DNA of 64,000 nucleotides, taken from positions 22,808,414 through 22,872,413 of the forward strand of contig CP141134.1 in the NCBI GenBank assembly GCA_035236585.1. The letters are read 5' to 3'. This stretch comes from Warburgia ugandensis. Taxonomy: Eukaryota; Streptophyta; Magnoliopsida; Canellales; Canellaceae. A program made the position numbers and the translations under genes. Positions within the stretch are counted from its first letter, which is position 1, and every line of letters starts with the position of its first letter. The notes beneath the pieces were generated by a model. That model was not told the origin of the DNA. It worked only from the letters and a program-made list of their open reading frames with translations, and made no database searches. Of the stretch, positions 1-13,400 are shown one piece after another.

Positions 1-1448
1 GGAGTCGCGTCCTTTATCACTCAACCCATCCCTGGGTCTCATTTATAAACTCCTGGGTATGAATGGATACAAGGAGTCCTTATTAATTTCAATCCATTTA
101 GACACCAGTTCGCTAGCTCTGCCTATTGGGTCCATGGTCCTTGCCTAATTCATTGGTTAGGCTAGATCCTATGGTGTGGATCTACTTTCCAATAGTTAGA
201 CTCTATAATTTATCCTCTAATCCTAACTTTAAAGTCTCATTAGATCCACATGCCCCAGTTCCCAGGATACCCGTGTATCTTGGTTGAACCACGACCGCCT
301 TACGTGCGTGCGAGCCCAAAGGCCGTGCCAGGGACTGCGTTTTGTATGCGCACATGCATGCTTAAGTGACGCATTATGACGCGCATCATCGCACAGACGC
401 ACCTTGTAGCATGGCACATCTCAACTCCCAGGGCACCCCGTGCACCCTGGTCGAGCTAGGACCCATGCCCCATGTCACGCGCGCACCTGAAGGCCGCACC
501 TGGGACAGTGTATGCACTGTCGTACACTTGGAACCCGTCTCAGGGACCCAGTCCCAGGTGCACGTGCAGCAAGGCATCCCTGGGATGCCTGGTTCATGCA
601 GGGTCTTCTGAACTTGGTTTAGGAATGTCTTGTTCATGCAGGGTCGGCCCAAGCTGGCTTGGAGCATTTTCTGGCCAGGAACCTGGCTGGAAAATAGTTG
701 GAAATGCTAGATCCAGTATGGATCTAGCCTGAGAGGAGGAAAGAAAAGGAAAAAGGAAAAAGAACAGCTTACCTAGCAGCCTGGGGAATGCCCATTGCTG
801 GTGGTAGAGCCCCATTTCATTCTGAATCTTCCTGCTCACCGAAAAACTCGAAGAAAGTGGAAATCGTGCAAGGCCGGAACAAGAGGAGAGAGGGGCCTGG
901 GGAAAAATGGCAATGGTTAGCCTGACTTGGGCCTGGCTATTGCTAAAAAATGTCGAGAGATGGGTTTTCGATTTTTGCCGAAAACCCAAGTCCAAACATT
1001 GCCAGAAAACGTGTTTTTGGAGAGGGGCAGATGGGGTTTTTATAGAGGGTTGAAGGCGGTGCCCCTCAATGGCGGTGCCGCCATGGCGGTGGCAGACTTC
1101 TCTGGAAAATTCAGGATTTGAGGGTTTCTGGAGAAATCTAAAGAGGAAGAGGACAGGGGGTGCCGTTATCAAAACGGTCCCCTGCATTTTTTGTCCTTTT
1201 TCATTTTTCTGTTTAATTTATAGAAATGCCCCTGATCTTTAAATGGCTGTAACTTCTTCATACGAACTCCGTTTTTGGTGATTTTTGAGGTGTTGGATTC
1301 CATTTTTCGAATAGAATCTAATGGTATAAAGTTTCCTCACAAATTCCTTCGTTTACTATTTAAAATAAAGTAAAACATTTAATTCAGTTCATTTCCTATA
1401 AAATGTCTAATTTTTGTTAAAAATATCGTAAATTGCTCGGGCGTTACA
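1..1448 (-). mobile_element. R2-family LTR fragment (probable Ty3/Gypsy)
   Basis: This stretch matches the last 1.1 kb of the solo LTR at 58,937-61,321, sharing the block beginning GAGTCGCGTCCTT and the end reading GGGCGTTACA at 1,448. The window edge cuts the other end. A TATA-like motif read on the minus strand (complement of about 1,034-1,051) lies in the same place as in the other copy, so the LTR is oriented on -. This copy carries a GC-rich block of roughly 270 bp (about 215-480) that the other copy lacks. Open frames here, including a 197-codon one on -, are chance frames in GC-rich LTR DNA. No polypurine tract or coding remnant adjoins 1,448, so it may be a solo LTR. Assignment to Gypsy rests on LTR shape only. 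Confidence 0.75.
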
Positions 1449-3880
1449 CTATTGTTGGAAAAGATGACTAGAAAATAGTTGTTTGCTAATGAAATTTAAT
1501 GTGCAAAAATATTGAAAAAACTTTGAAAAAGGCTAGATTAAGCTCCTACATTCATTCACGAATGTATCTAAAAGCTTTTCCTTTGCATAATTTTCAAAAA
1601 AAGGTAGAAAATATCACCACAGAACTACATTTCTTTTGTCCAAATCTTGGGAACTCATCGATCGCTGCCATAGGGAGTAGATCTTAAGTGGGTTTCCTTC
1701 TATTTTGCTAATCATGATGGAATCTCACCTTTTTTCTTCTATGGGTTATTCGAGTAGATGGATTTTTGGGATTTTTCAATCGATCATGTGTAGTGCTAAT
1801 GAAACACTTATTGTTGATGTTATAGGCAGTGTTGGTGTCAATCTTGAATTTCTGTCAAGGTTTCAATGATCAATTAGGTGTTCTTCAAGAGTTCTTTTCC
1901 TCTATTGTTTTTTTTATGGTAAAAAACTACACAATATAGAACTTAGAAATTGGTGTTATTACAATCTCTCCATTGTTTTACTTATAGATTATGTGCTACT
2001 CCTCATCAAATTTATTTCCATCTGTAGTGACATCTGCTAGTTTATATGGTCTACAACCCAAACATTATGAAAATTCCATGTTAACATGATTGTGCATGTT
2101 ACAAGGAGCCTATGACATCTCAATTGTTGTTCTACTAGTGTCCAAAATGGACCTTCATTTTCATTTGGAATAATAATTATTTTTTGAAAGTATAGTTTAT
2201 TGATTGAAAGGAGGAGTGCAATGTAAAGGAGGAAGGAGGCTTTAGTTGGTGCTGAGGGAGGAATGGGTGTAGAAGTAGAGTCCTATTGAAAGAGAGAGGC
2301 TATAAGTTGTGATGGAAGGGAAAGGGTTATGCCTGCTATGAAAGATTCAAATAAGCTACCTATGTTCATTGTCTTTGCTTTTATTAGTAGAATGTTCACC
2401 ATATGTTTCATAGTCGTGCTACTTTTGTTGCTTGAGTAAGTAGGAATAGAATAAATTAAAGGGGCTTTGACTCCTAAATATATGTACTCTCTTGGTTCTA
2501 TCTAATTAGATGTCTACATTGATCTTATGTTTAATCTTAGTTTAGATATAATGTTACCTTATTTGTGAGGCCTAATTAGATGCAATTGTGGGTTAGATAT
2601 GAGTGGATGTTATTGTGGGTATCCCAGTTCATAGGAGGGCCCTCTCAAGGAGGGCTCCTTTGAGCGTCACAGGCCTCTTTGGCCATGTGTCCTATTATCA
2701 TGGAGGATTAGGGTTGAATTGGGAATTCCTCCCTGAATTTATGAATTTAGAGTTGCCACCTAAACATAAGGCTTTAGATGTAATATAGTGACTATGTAAA
2801 CTTTTTATAATATACATGGAAGTTATAAAAAAAATGGGGCATTTTTTTTTTCATTTTTCTTTTCTTTTCCACCTTAGATTCTTAGAGGGTCAACATGTTA
2901 ACACGTTCTAATTTCTAGAAAAATGTAGTTGGGAGAATAAATTTTCAATTGAGTGGAAAATTTAATTAGAAGCATTGTCTAGAACAATGGTGTAAGGTGG
3001 AAAGAGTTGTGGGTACAATAGAACAAACTATGGGAAAAGAGGGTGTGGATGTAATTGACCAAAATAAGAACTAATAAGGGTAGAAGTGGGAAGCCACGGA
3101 GGCTAGATTTTGCACACATACAACTAGCCCCATCTCGTGTGTAACATAAGGGGGGCAAAAGTTGGGTTGGCATGCTTGCATGCCACGTGCTTCCCTGAGT
3201 AGTAAATGGGAACTTTAAAACTAAAGAAAGAGCATCTTCATCCTCCTCCATACGATAACACCTTGTGCCTGAAAAGAGGACTAGAAGTTGGAAACCTTGC
3301 AAGCTTAGGATGATGGAGATTTCCAGCATAAGGATGGGACCACAAAGCCCTTGATCCTAAAGACTATTGCATGATGGTAAGGAGAGCTAGGACAAATTAG
3401 TAATAAGGCAATGAAAAGCAGGGTTTGATAAAGAAGAGAATAAGATGGAGGAATGAGGAAGAGCAATTCATATGATCCATGGATTGCAGGTAGTAGTGTG
3501 CTCTAGGTAATGAAAACCTCATGTCTCCTCCCTTGAGATTGAGATGATTTGGGTGCTCAAATGTTAGAGTAAAAGGTGAAGGGTTGAGGGCAAGTTTTAG
3601 CATCAACAAGGAAGAGGATTCCTGAAGGTAGGAATGGTTGGAGCTTGGAGAAAGCTATATCCCCTACTAGAAAATTGCTCACCCTGCAGGGGGCTCATTC
3701 CATCTACAAAACCTATTTCACTTAGGGCTATTAAAGACTCCAATTAGAGAGGAAGATAAAGGAGATTATTGATCCTTAAGAAGTAGGGGTTTTAAGTTGA
3801 AATCTAGTTAATACGACTTGGTATAGCCCTCAAATTTAGTAAGCTTGATGTATATGTTCTAAAATTATAGTTATAATTCC
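1449..3880. other. Gene-free AT-rich stretch
   Basis: I see no coding region, RNA gene or recognisable element here. Short open frames, for example 2,979-3,329 on -, show no family resemblance and have no conserved composition. It is probably very old repeat DNA. Confidence 0.5.
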
Positions 3881-4325
3881 ATTAGTCAATCTCAATTTCT
3901 CAAGTCCTATGACCTATGCTTAGATTTTGTTTGAAATTCACTTGGGTTATCTTTATTTACCTATCGTGTGTTTATTATTGAATGATCCAAGCCATCAAAG
4001 CAGTGTAGATGTTGTTATGCTTTAGTAAATTCTAGTTTTAGTTTATCAATGAGTCTCAATTTCTCAAGCCCTGTGTGCAATGCTTGGATTTTGTTGAAAT
4101 TCCAATTGGATTATGTTTGTTTGTTTACTATGTGTTCATTGTTGAATGATCAAGGCAATAAAAATAGTATACATGTTTTTATGCCCTAGGACAAGTTTTG
4201 GATTATTGGTGAATATCAATGTTCCATGCACTACAAGTTATACTTGGATGCTGTTAGGAATACCGCTTGGGCTACCTTTAATTACTTACCATGTGTTTCA
4301 TTATTGAATGATTCAAGTGTATATG
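3881..4325. repeat. Tandem repeat, three units of about 162 bp
   Basis: Three diverged units share the order TCTCAATTTCTCAAG, a TGCTTGGATTTTGTT-like stretch and ATTGAATGATCAAG. The matching points lie near 3,891, 4,055 and 4,215, giving a period of 160-164 bp. The third unit is shorter and most diverged. Units differ too much to be a recent array. No coding role is visible. Confidence 0.7.
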
Positions 4326-5765
4326 AAAGAAGGAGGAAGCTTTTAAATGCATTTGCCTAAGAATTATGCATGTTTTTGCTAGCCTGTTGGGCAAGGAATC
4401 AAATACCTAGTTCCAAGTATGTTTGGCGTAACTTTTCTTTCATAAAGGCCTAGGAAATTGGAGAACGATACTCTTATCTTGCTACCATTGAATGTACATG
4501 TGTGTGGTATTGTTTCATATACTTGAATTGATTAAATGATCTGATGCAATTTTCTATAAATTTATATAAGAAATTGGCATCTAAGATTTGCTTGAAAAGG
4601 CTAGATTTCTTTTCTCTTTTGCTATTGGAAGATAACTAACTTTAAGGCTGATGTATGCTTGTTTCTTAAAAACTAATAGCAGATAAATTTTTAAGGGAGA
4701 AAAGGGGATAAAATCAAACACAATTTCCTACTAGAAATTAGTGTCCAAAGGAGGTGTGAATGGACTATGGTGAAGTATGCTTATAGAGACTTGGATGTGG
4801 CTACATGAATGCTAGATTCCCCAAGGAAATCTCATGTTAAAGACATCAACCTTAGGGATGTAAAGGAATGTAATATCCTATAGTTAGAGTAGGAAATTCA
4901 CCCCTAAAACTTAACCCTTCTTAAGGAATGTAATGCCATAATAAAAACTTGATAATGAGTGACTACTACATGGACTTCCAACCAGCATGAATTATGAGGT
5001 AGAGTGGTAAGGAAACCAACTAAGGTCATTATACATTTAGCTAAGCATCTTACAAGCTAAAGAGGAATATTGTAAGAAGCACATAGTCCTATATGAAATA
5101 GACACAATAACAAGGACCAATCTAAAACTTTGGACTCTGAACAACACAAGGCATATCCCAAACAAGCTTGAGAATTTTGGAACAAAAACTTTTGACCCAC
5201 TTTTAGGAAGTAGCATGAACAAGACACACCAATGCATGCCTTTAACCCATCTTATAAGTACTATGATGACTTCTACTATGGTTACTTGAATTGTTGTTGT
5301 TTCACTAATATTTTCTATTTGGTATTTCTTGTGATTGTGTGGGAACTGTAGGAAACTTGTGATAATTGGGATTCATGCTTTTGTTTTTAGTCTTACTTAT
5401 GACAATAAGTAAACAAAGCGAACATGTGAAATGTGGTAACAAGTCTACTACTTGTAGGACTTTGGTTTTGAAGTGTGATGACAAGTGAATCATGAAGTAT
5501 TAATGGAAAGCCCTAAGCTTTGCAAATCATTTGAGATTTCTCATTCATGCATGAGACATTGTAAAACCTAAACCTTTCTATGTTTTGAGTTATACTTGAT
5601 TTAGTAAGTGATTTATTGATTTTATCAAAGTTTTTAAGGAAAACACTCATGGAGTAGTTGTAAGCCCTATGAGGTATTTGATTTTATGGTAGGGAGGACC
5701 ACTTGATAGTGGCTCATGTAGGAAGACCCTAAGGCAACTACTCACTGAATAGTTGTAAGTCCTAT
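4326..5765. other. Gene-free stretch, possible LTR-like start
   Basis: No gene is seen. A TGTAATATCC at about 4,868 and a GGATGTGACA ending near 6,853 resemble the two ends of a plant Gypsy LTR on +. No target duplication, primer site or second copy supports this, so it is only a hint. Confidence 0.3.
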
Positions 5766-5943
5766 TGATGATTCGAGAGAGTTGGACAAGTCCAAGAGCA
5801 TTGAACAATGTGGGGTGTGTTTGTTGATGGTCTAGGAGAGTTGGACAGTCCAGGAGCATTAGATAGTATGGGATGTGCTTGTTGATGGTCCAAGAGAGTT
5901 GGACAATCTAAGAGTGTGGGACATTATGGGAGGAGTCTTTGCT
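5766..5943. repeat. Tandem repeat, three units of about 59 bp
   Basis: Three adjacent units share GAGAGTTGGACA and a TGGGATGTGCTTGTTGATGG-like junction, starting near 5,766, 5,825 and 5,884. Similar short arrays are common in plant LTRs. No function is inferred. Confidence 0.75.
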
Positions 5944-8900
5944 GGTAGGACAAGTATGTCAGTGTCCTTGTGATAGGACTAAATTATTACTATGTATGTT
6001 ATGTATGGGTACTTGCATGATTTGGCAAGCATATTTGCAAAACCTTTATTATTTCTCTCATCAAAGTATATCTCATTATGCATTTCATTGTCAATGATTC
6101 ACCGATGAGGGTTATATTTGAGAGCTTGTATTTTGACCAGTTTTCTAAACTTTTCCAAGTATCATGTTACTTGTGCTAGACTTGATGTTATTTTTCAATT
6201 TAAGAATACATGTGATTATACATGCTCTAATTTTGATTATGTATGCTCTAATTAAATCTGAACTCATTATTGCTAACTAATCTTCACATCTTTCACAAAT
6301 TGGGTTAGAGCATGCTTTAGTACTGCTTATTACCTATCTACATATGCATCTATGCTATTGTCTATCTTGTAATTTGGGAGGATTAGTGGTATTAGCTTTA
6401 TTCCAAGGTGATGATTTTATGGTTAGACCCTACAATCATTCTAGGACAGATGTTAACAAGGCACAAAGTAGGAGAGGAGGAACCTTTATATCGCATAGCA
6501 ATTTTGATGTACATGAGAGGAGCATCTGCTTATATTGGAAGATGAATTTTTTAATAGATTTGTTTAGTAGCTTGGACTTTAAGTTAAGGTTGATATTTCA
6601 TATATTGTAAATATTATGGACTGCCCGTGGGAGTGTGTTTATAATAGTTATTCATGTCGTGACGAGTAGATCCTATGGCAAATAAAATTGAATTAGCACA
6701 CTTTTCCCTATTCTAATCTATGTGAGAAGATTTTTCTTGTGACATCTAATTCAAAGATGGGTGCTTTTAAATCTATAGATATTATGCATTTTCTAACTCA
6801 TTTTCAAAATGAAGGAAATTTTCAAATATTGTTTTTAGAAAATTAGGATGTGACATTAGGACTTATGAGTATTCTAAAGATCATATTCATATCTTAGTTA
6901 TAGGGTTGGAAGGTGTTAGACACCAATCCCTCCCTGTTTGCAAACCAAACTTTGCTAGATGAATCAGTCATGTTATCTTGGGTCACAAAATATAAGAGAT
7001 GGTTATCTTATTTGTTTTGTACTTTCTATCCTAAGATAAATATGTATATATATAACATTTTGATCATGCAAAGAGAGTATTAAATACTTAGAAGATGTAA
7101 ATAAAGCACTTAGTATATTTGTTGCCTTGCAAGGGATTTCCTTGCTATGTAAAGAAAAGGCTCTAGATGTGTGAGCATCGTGTCTAAGTTTTCCTTCAGG
7201 GCAAACTTGGTGATAAAGAAACCCCTACCACACATCTTGATAGAGATAATAAGCCTTCATAAATAAGTATTTTTAGTAACTAAGAGTGAGAACCTTTAGG
7301 TTATATGTCGAGAAACTCCCTCCTAATATAGAGTAGGGAGAGCTCCCATCGAAGCTTAGAAGATCCTAAGGGAAGAAGGGAGCCTGACCTCTTCTTCCAC
7401 ACTCATCTAGGGGAAACTCTACTACAATAAAAAAATATGGAAACTATTCCACCAAAAAGTAAGAAATTATATTAGAAAGCAAGAAGAAGATTAAATTTCT
7501 ACTCTACAGGTACTACCTAAATGCAATATAAAAAGAAATAAATTATAAGTTACTTTCTAGAAAGGGAAGACCAATAGTACTTGAAAACCAATAAAGAGAA
7601 GAAATGCTTCAAAAAAGATTCCCTTTCAATAAAATTAAATTAGAACTTCCCTCTGATATATTTCACTCTTTCACTTTCTTGTGCAGTTTTTGAACCCTCT
7701 TAGGCTATGAAAACCTAAAGAAAGAGTTCAAAGAGTGAAACATCTCACATATGAGGAATTGGCTCCTTTTTCTCTTAGAGGGAACTCCTTTATATAGATT
7801 CCAAGTGATACCTCTACCAATAAGATTAAAACATCTATATTTTCTTGTTATCTATCTGGGTCATGTAATTACATGAAATGTGCCATGTCGTATGACTTTT
7901 TTTATGTATTACATGATTGGGTTTATGCAATCAAATGGATGTCATCATCTAGATGATTTTTCCATCTTCTAGAAGAGAGTAAATGTATGAGGTCCTCAAG
8001 CTACATGCTCGCATCCTTGGTTTTGAGATCATATGACTACATCTTAGAGGACACTTGTCCATGGGATGTGCTGTTGCATTAGAATGTCATGCAAACATTT
8101 GGACACATCATTGTCTAGAGACTTCCATGCTCTTCTAGAAGGGCATGTTTGCACAATTGTTGGGTTGTATGGCTACATGGTCACTTCTTAGGCCATTATG
8201 TCCCCCTTATCTTACTTTAGGAGGGCCATTGTCTAGGTGATGCATCTACAAGATCTTTGTCATGCAATCACATGCCATTTCTTTCTTAGCTTAGTATCTT
8301 TTATGCACTTAATATTGCAAAGCTTTTTAATTGTGTTTCCCTTAGAATTCTATATAAATGTGATGCTCCATGAGCAACTAGAGATAATTACGAGGGAAGA
8401 TTTGAAAATCATCATTCAAGAATAAAGTTATGGCTCATGATGATCAAGGTGAGTTGGTGCCTACGATTGCCACTTTAGTTGGATGTTAGTTGTAATTGTA
8501 TGTAATGTAATTATAGATGCACTGAGTGATCCATTTTACAAGGTCTTGTCTCTTGAAGAAGCAATGACACATTGATTGAAGAATAGCTACTTGTAGTTTG
8601 TAGCATTAGACATTGAAATAGCCCCATATGCAAATTTGTAACTTCAAAAGAGTGTGAATTCATTGAAACGTTTGTAGATCTACACTATAAAATAGCTTAT
8701 ATGTAAAACTCCAAATGCTCACATGCGGCAGCTATGAAATGTCCATAAAAGTTCATGTACAAGAACTATGTACTTCTATAGAAATCCAATCAACTCATCT
8801 AAACTAGATACTTATAAATTTGTATTCCTTAGACTATTGGCGCACTTTGTGATCTCCATAGAAGCACCAAGGCTCTTGAGCCTCTAGCATGTAAAGACAA

Positions 8901-9199
8901 CATAAAAGATGCTAAAGCCAACTTTGAGATGTCATAAAACTTCACATAAAACAAGATCCTAACATTACAATAGGACATTAACCTCCCCTAAATTGTCTAC
9001 TTATAACTCTTAATCTTAAACTATTAGACCAATTTGTGATCTTATAGAGTCTCTGTGGTTCATTGGAAGCATCTTTACATGTTTGGACAAACACCAAGGC
9101 TCTTGAGATATTGAGCCATTTTTACATAGTAGCCTATCCATAAATTTTGAAAGGGCATTGAACTACCCTAAGAAAACACCATAAAAGATTATACAAGGC
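5944..9199. other. Gene-free AT-rich stretch
   Basis: No gene or RNA is recognisable. The phrase near 6,905-6,940 (GTGTTAGACACCAATCCCTC) recalls sequence found just inside some plant LTR elements, so the region may be the non-coding interior of a decayed LTR element. The Copia fossil probably begins toward its right end, but no 5' LTR can be seen. Confidence 0.4.
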
Positions 9200-9339
9200 T
9201 TGTAGATGACAACTATGAGAAAATGACTGGGCTAAAATGAACAAAAAGACTATAACTCAGAGCAGGCAATAGACCAACCATAGTGTTTTTACAATGAAGT
9301 TCTTCTGATGAGAAGGCTTGTGAATTTGAAATTGAAAAT

Positions 9340-9770
9340 TAAAATTTCAATTGCTGAGCACACTAGTGAATTCCAAAATCTATTGAATCAGCTTGGATCT
9401 ACTGAGTTGCACATAGGTAATAAAGGGCAGGACCTGTTACTCCTTAGTTTCCTACCTAAAAATTTTGCTTAGTAATTCAGCTCCTGATGGAAAACTTATC
9501 ATGCTTATAATTAAGAATGCTTTTTTTTTTTTATTTATTGAAGAAGCCAACAAAAAAAGATGCTGGCACAGACCAAATTCATACCTTGGGTACAGAAAAC
9601 AATCGTGAAGTAGTAAAGGTAGAAGTAAAAGCAGGGACAAGGAAAGATCTTAGGATCGGGTACATCCAAAAGCCAGCAAAGGGAAAAGTTCAAGTGCTTT
9701 CACTGTAGAATGGTGGGCCACATGAAGAAAAATTATTATAAATTAAATAGAAACAAAGGACAAAGCAGTA
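9340..9770 (+). pseudogene. Copia gag remnant with zinc knuckle
   Basis: The stretch up to about 9,470 resembles the C-terminal half of a Tork gag. Around 9,685-9,745 a CCHC zinc-knuckle pattern (C-F-H-C, then G-H, then a basic tail) can be read, as expected for nucleocapsid at the end of Copia gag. Downstream residues are lysine-rich. It is a broken fossil with no function expected. Confidence 0.7.
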
Positions 9771-10438
9771 AACAATTGGAGGACAATGGTGAAACACTTT
9801 TCGTGGTTGAAGTTGAAGTACTCTTAGTTGAGGAAAAAACATGCCTATATGTTGCAAATAGTGAGGTAGGGCATGTGGTAGGCACTATAAGTTCTTACCA
9901 TGCCACTCCTTATAAGGAATTTTTCATTTCCTATACGACAGGTGATTTTAGCATTGTGAAGATGAGGAATTGGAGATGTGAAAATTAAGATAGACCTTTA
10001 TTGTACAATATTGCTGAAGGTTTTTCAACATGTATAGGATCTTCTATTAAACTTGATCTCTATTGCATCCGTTAATCAATAGAGCTACATCAACTACTTA
10101 ATCAATAGCACTTGGAAGTTGAAAAAAGATGCCATGATTGTCGTACAAGGACATATCTGTTGCACACTATGTATGACCCATGTGAAGATTTTCAATGAGA
10201 GCCTCAATGAACTAGAAGATGAGGCATCACCAAATTTGTGGCATAAGAAACTTAGTTGCATGAGAGGAAAAAAGATTGTTCACAAAGGCAAAGAAGAAAC
10301 TCATCAAAGTTGTGAAAGGTATTGCCTTAAACTCTTTCAATCATTATTTATTTGGAAAATAACATAAAGACTCTTTCAATTCCTATTGCAACAAAACAAA
10401 AGAACTATCATGTTTGGAATACTCAGATGTATGTGGAC
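9771..10438 (+). pseudogene. Copia protease and pre-integrase remnant
   Basis: The peptide around 9,890-9,960 resembles the Tork region following the protease active site (SYHATP, then TGDF-x-x-VKM). Around 10,200-10,440 a GAG-pre-integrase-like stretch is seen (LWHKKL) and ends in the YSDVCGP motif that begins the integrase core. An R1 solo LTR interrupts the element immediately afterwards. Broken. Confidence 0.7.
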
Positions 10439-10443
10439 CAATA
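10439..10443. repeat. Target-site duplication of R1 solo LTR, left copy
   Basis: CAATA directly before the LTR. It pairs with CAACA at 15,160-15,164, one mismatch in five. Confidence 0.65.
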
Positions 10444-13400
10444 TGTGACAACCCGACTTTTTGTAACATGATTTGTAAAGTATTTTGAAAGGCATGGCCC
10501 TTAAGAGTGTAAAATTTTTTGCAAAACAAAGCAGCGGAAATTCTTTTCTTTAGAACTTGTTTTGAAAACCCAAGTCACCACTTTATACATAACATAAGTA
10601 CAATTTGTGTACAAAATAAAATTTCATTAAAGGAATATACTTTTATTAAATCACCAGGATCCATCCAGTGGTTCACAGTACAGCCAAATCTATTACAATA
10701 CTTGTCCAAATTACATAATCCAAAACTCAAGCTCACCATACAATAAAACTTTCAACAAAGAAAAATAGATGTCTTCAAGGGTATACCTTGAAGATTATTC
10801 TCTTCAAGTCTTCTATCGTCTTCAGCTCCTAACTCTCCTTCCCTATATTTGAGATATTGCAACAAGTACAATATCTCAGCAAGCAATGCTTGGTAGGGGA
10901 TTCAAGAAACATAACATTGACAATGTAATTCCAATACTTCATAATCCCATTATCCTTAAACATACTCTTTACTTTGTAAGTTATGTATATCTATATACAT
11001 ACATACCCTTCATGGATAAACCAGTTAAATTTGTGAAAATAGTCAAATATCATTCCCAACTTAGCTGATCAATTCTCTTCATTTTGAGAATTTAGTATTA
11101 CAGCTAATCTTATATTGGGAATTTCCCTTCTTGGGAAATATTGGTAATATACAATTACCTAGCATTTCATTATGCTACAACATAAGGCATTTCACTATGC
11201 CTATTCTCATATGCATCATAGTGCAAAATAATCAGAAAGGTTGTTATGCTGTAGTCTGATCCGTACTAGCGCGCTCGAATAACTGCCCTGTTCACCACTG
11301 ATACCATGGTGGAAAATATTATGTCACTACCCATATGGGGGGGCAAAACTTTCACAGTGGTGGCCTTCCCATAATTGCCACCACCCGACTTTTAGCCTCT
11401 CTTAGGACAAGGTATCATCACATCATCAAATTTCAAGGAGCGAGTGGCCAAATCCTCATAACTCCTGTAGCAATAGCATTCCCCTAGGCTTATGCCTATT
11501 AAAACAAACTCACAAGCCTCCAAGCTTGTATGTAAAATAGATTTCATATATATCAGACCATATGTCTGTTTACTTAGGGCTGAAATATTTCCTAGTTCCC
11601 TATTCACTTATAGTTTAGTCCTTAACCATCTTATATGTGTTTGGTTGGATTATAAGGTTTTCAAGAGATTTAATACAAGTATTAACATTACTCTTGTCAA
11701 CATAAGATCATGAGTACAATCATGTATATCTCATGTACATGCATTCATCAAATCCTCCTACCTTTAAGGAGTGATCTCTTTTCCCAAATCTTCCATGATC
11801 TTGACTGATGTATATGATCTGTACCTCCATACGTATTGTCAATATATAAATTATGAACCATCCTATTGATCACTAGATATGATGTTTAGAATGATCTTTA
11901 GATCATTCATATCTAAGTATTTTTCTATCTCTAAGTCTTTGTGTGTTCATCTCCTTGATCTTGATCTTTCATAGATCCATTGATTTACAATCTACACCTG
12001 TTGATAAAGATCAAGGTCCTAGATCTTCTATTATCTAGTTCTTCTTTGATCTAAGTTCAGTTATTGGATCATCTCTAAGGAGGATGATCTTGGTTTTCTT
12101 CTTTGAATCATCTTTGATCAAGGGTCTGGATTATCTAATCTAATGAACTATAACATGCATACTAATAAACATGCATACTAAGTACAATATAGTATTTTTA
12201 TTCTTATTGTTCTTGATCATCCAAGATCTAATGGATCTTGTTTGATCATCCTTATCTTACTATTTTTATTAGGGTTAGGTAATTTACTAACCTTTTATGC
12301 TCTTATTATTATTATTCAACCAGTTAATGTGCTAGTTGAAGGTAACTTATTCAAGCTTAAATCTAGATTGCTCCTCTTACTTCCAATTGACTAAGGCTTA
12401 CTAGCTGAATGGGTGAACACAAAGTGGTTACTTCAATCCTCATGTAAGGAGGCGTTTAGACCTCACAAACATCAATGGAAGGTAGGGGAAGAGCGAGGCT
12501 CTATTAGATAACCCCCTTAACCACTATGTTCATCATTTACTAGAATGACCATAGGTCAACCTTTCATAAGGTTCCTATAAGCATGTTTACCCTAATACTC
12601 TTTCTAATGGATTTTAATTAAGTCCATGAATATTTATAATGTCATTCATGGGGTTTATTATTCTTCTCCTAGTTTGGGCCAAGGATTTGATAATCCTTAT
12701 ATTGTCCTACTAACTATAGCCCTTACTAATTAAGTCCAAAGTACTCCATTCTTATTTGTGTCATGAAACTCTACTTTCTCCTTAGAATACATTTTTAATG
12801 TTTTATGCTCTTTATCTCATAACAAGTAGATCTACCAATAACATTTAACCATAAATGAATTATAAATTCAAAGCATAAAACTACATAATTTAACACTTCA
12901 TGATAATGAGACAAGGTACTTAAAATTACTCTAATATGATTTCCAACTAATATACCTTAATAACTTAATTTAAACTAACATGGACTTAAGGTATAATCTC
13001 ATACTATAGTATAAACTTATATGAAATTCTAGCATTGTCCTAAGTTAGAATGGCATGAAATCATACTAAAGTGCCCCTAAGATAATTAAATCTAGTACCT
13101 TATGATAACAATGAAATCACATATTATGCTAAAGTCTAAATGTTATACTAGCATGCTTTATAACATAATCATATTTAAAATTCTATTATATAAAATGAAG
13201 CTAATTACATTAACATTTTTAGAAACCTTTACTTATGATCCAACCATTTGATCTTAGATATTTTCCTTTGATTAAGGGTATTAGTTATATTTAGGGGATT
13301 TTCTTTATTAAGGTCAAAAGATCATATTGATCCATTTTTGTCATAATCCATCCATGATTTCTTAGATTTCATTATATCAACATTCATTTTATCCATCCCA

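Noticed and set aside
594-1187. A 197-codon open frame on -, the longest in the window
   Set aside because: It lies wholly inside the R2 LTR. The copy at 58,937-61,321 has only a short, unconserved frame there, and the protein resembles nothing known.
2979-3329. A 116-codon open frame on -
   Set aside because: No domain, signal or neighbour supports it; composition is like the surrounding AT-rich DNA.
5766-5943. Regular repeats considered as a CRISPR-like array
   Set aside because: Units are directly adjacent and the whole 59 bp is repeated, with no unique spacers; the DNA is nuclear plant-like.
4868-6853. A 2-kb LTR on + suggested by TGTAATATCC...GGATGTGACA
   Set aside because: No target duplication, primer site, TATA box in the right place or second copy was found.
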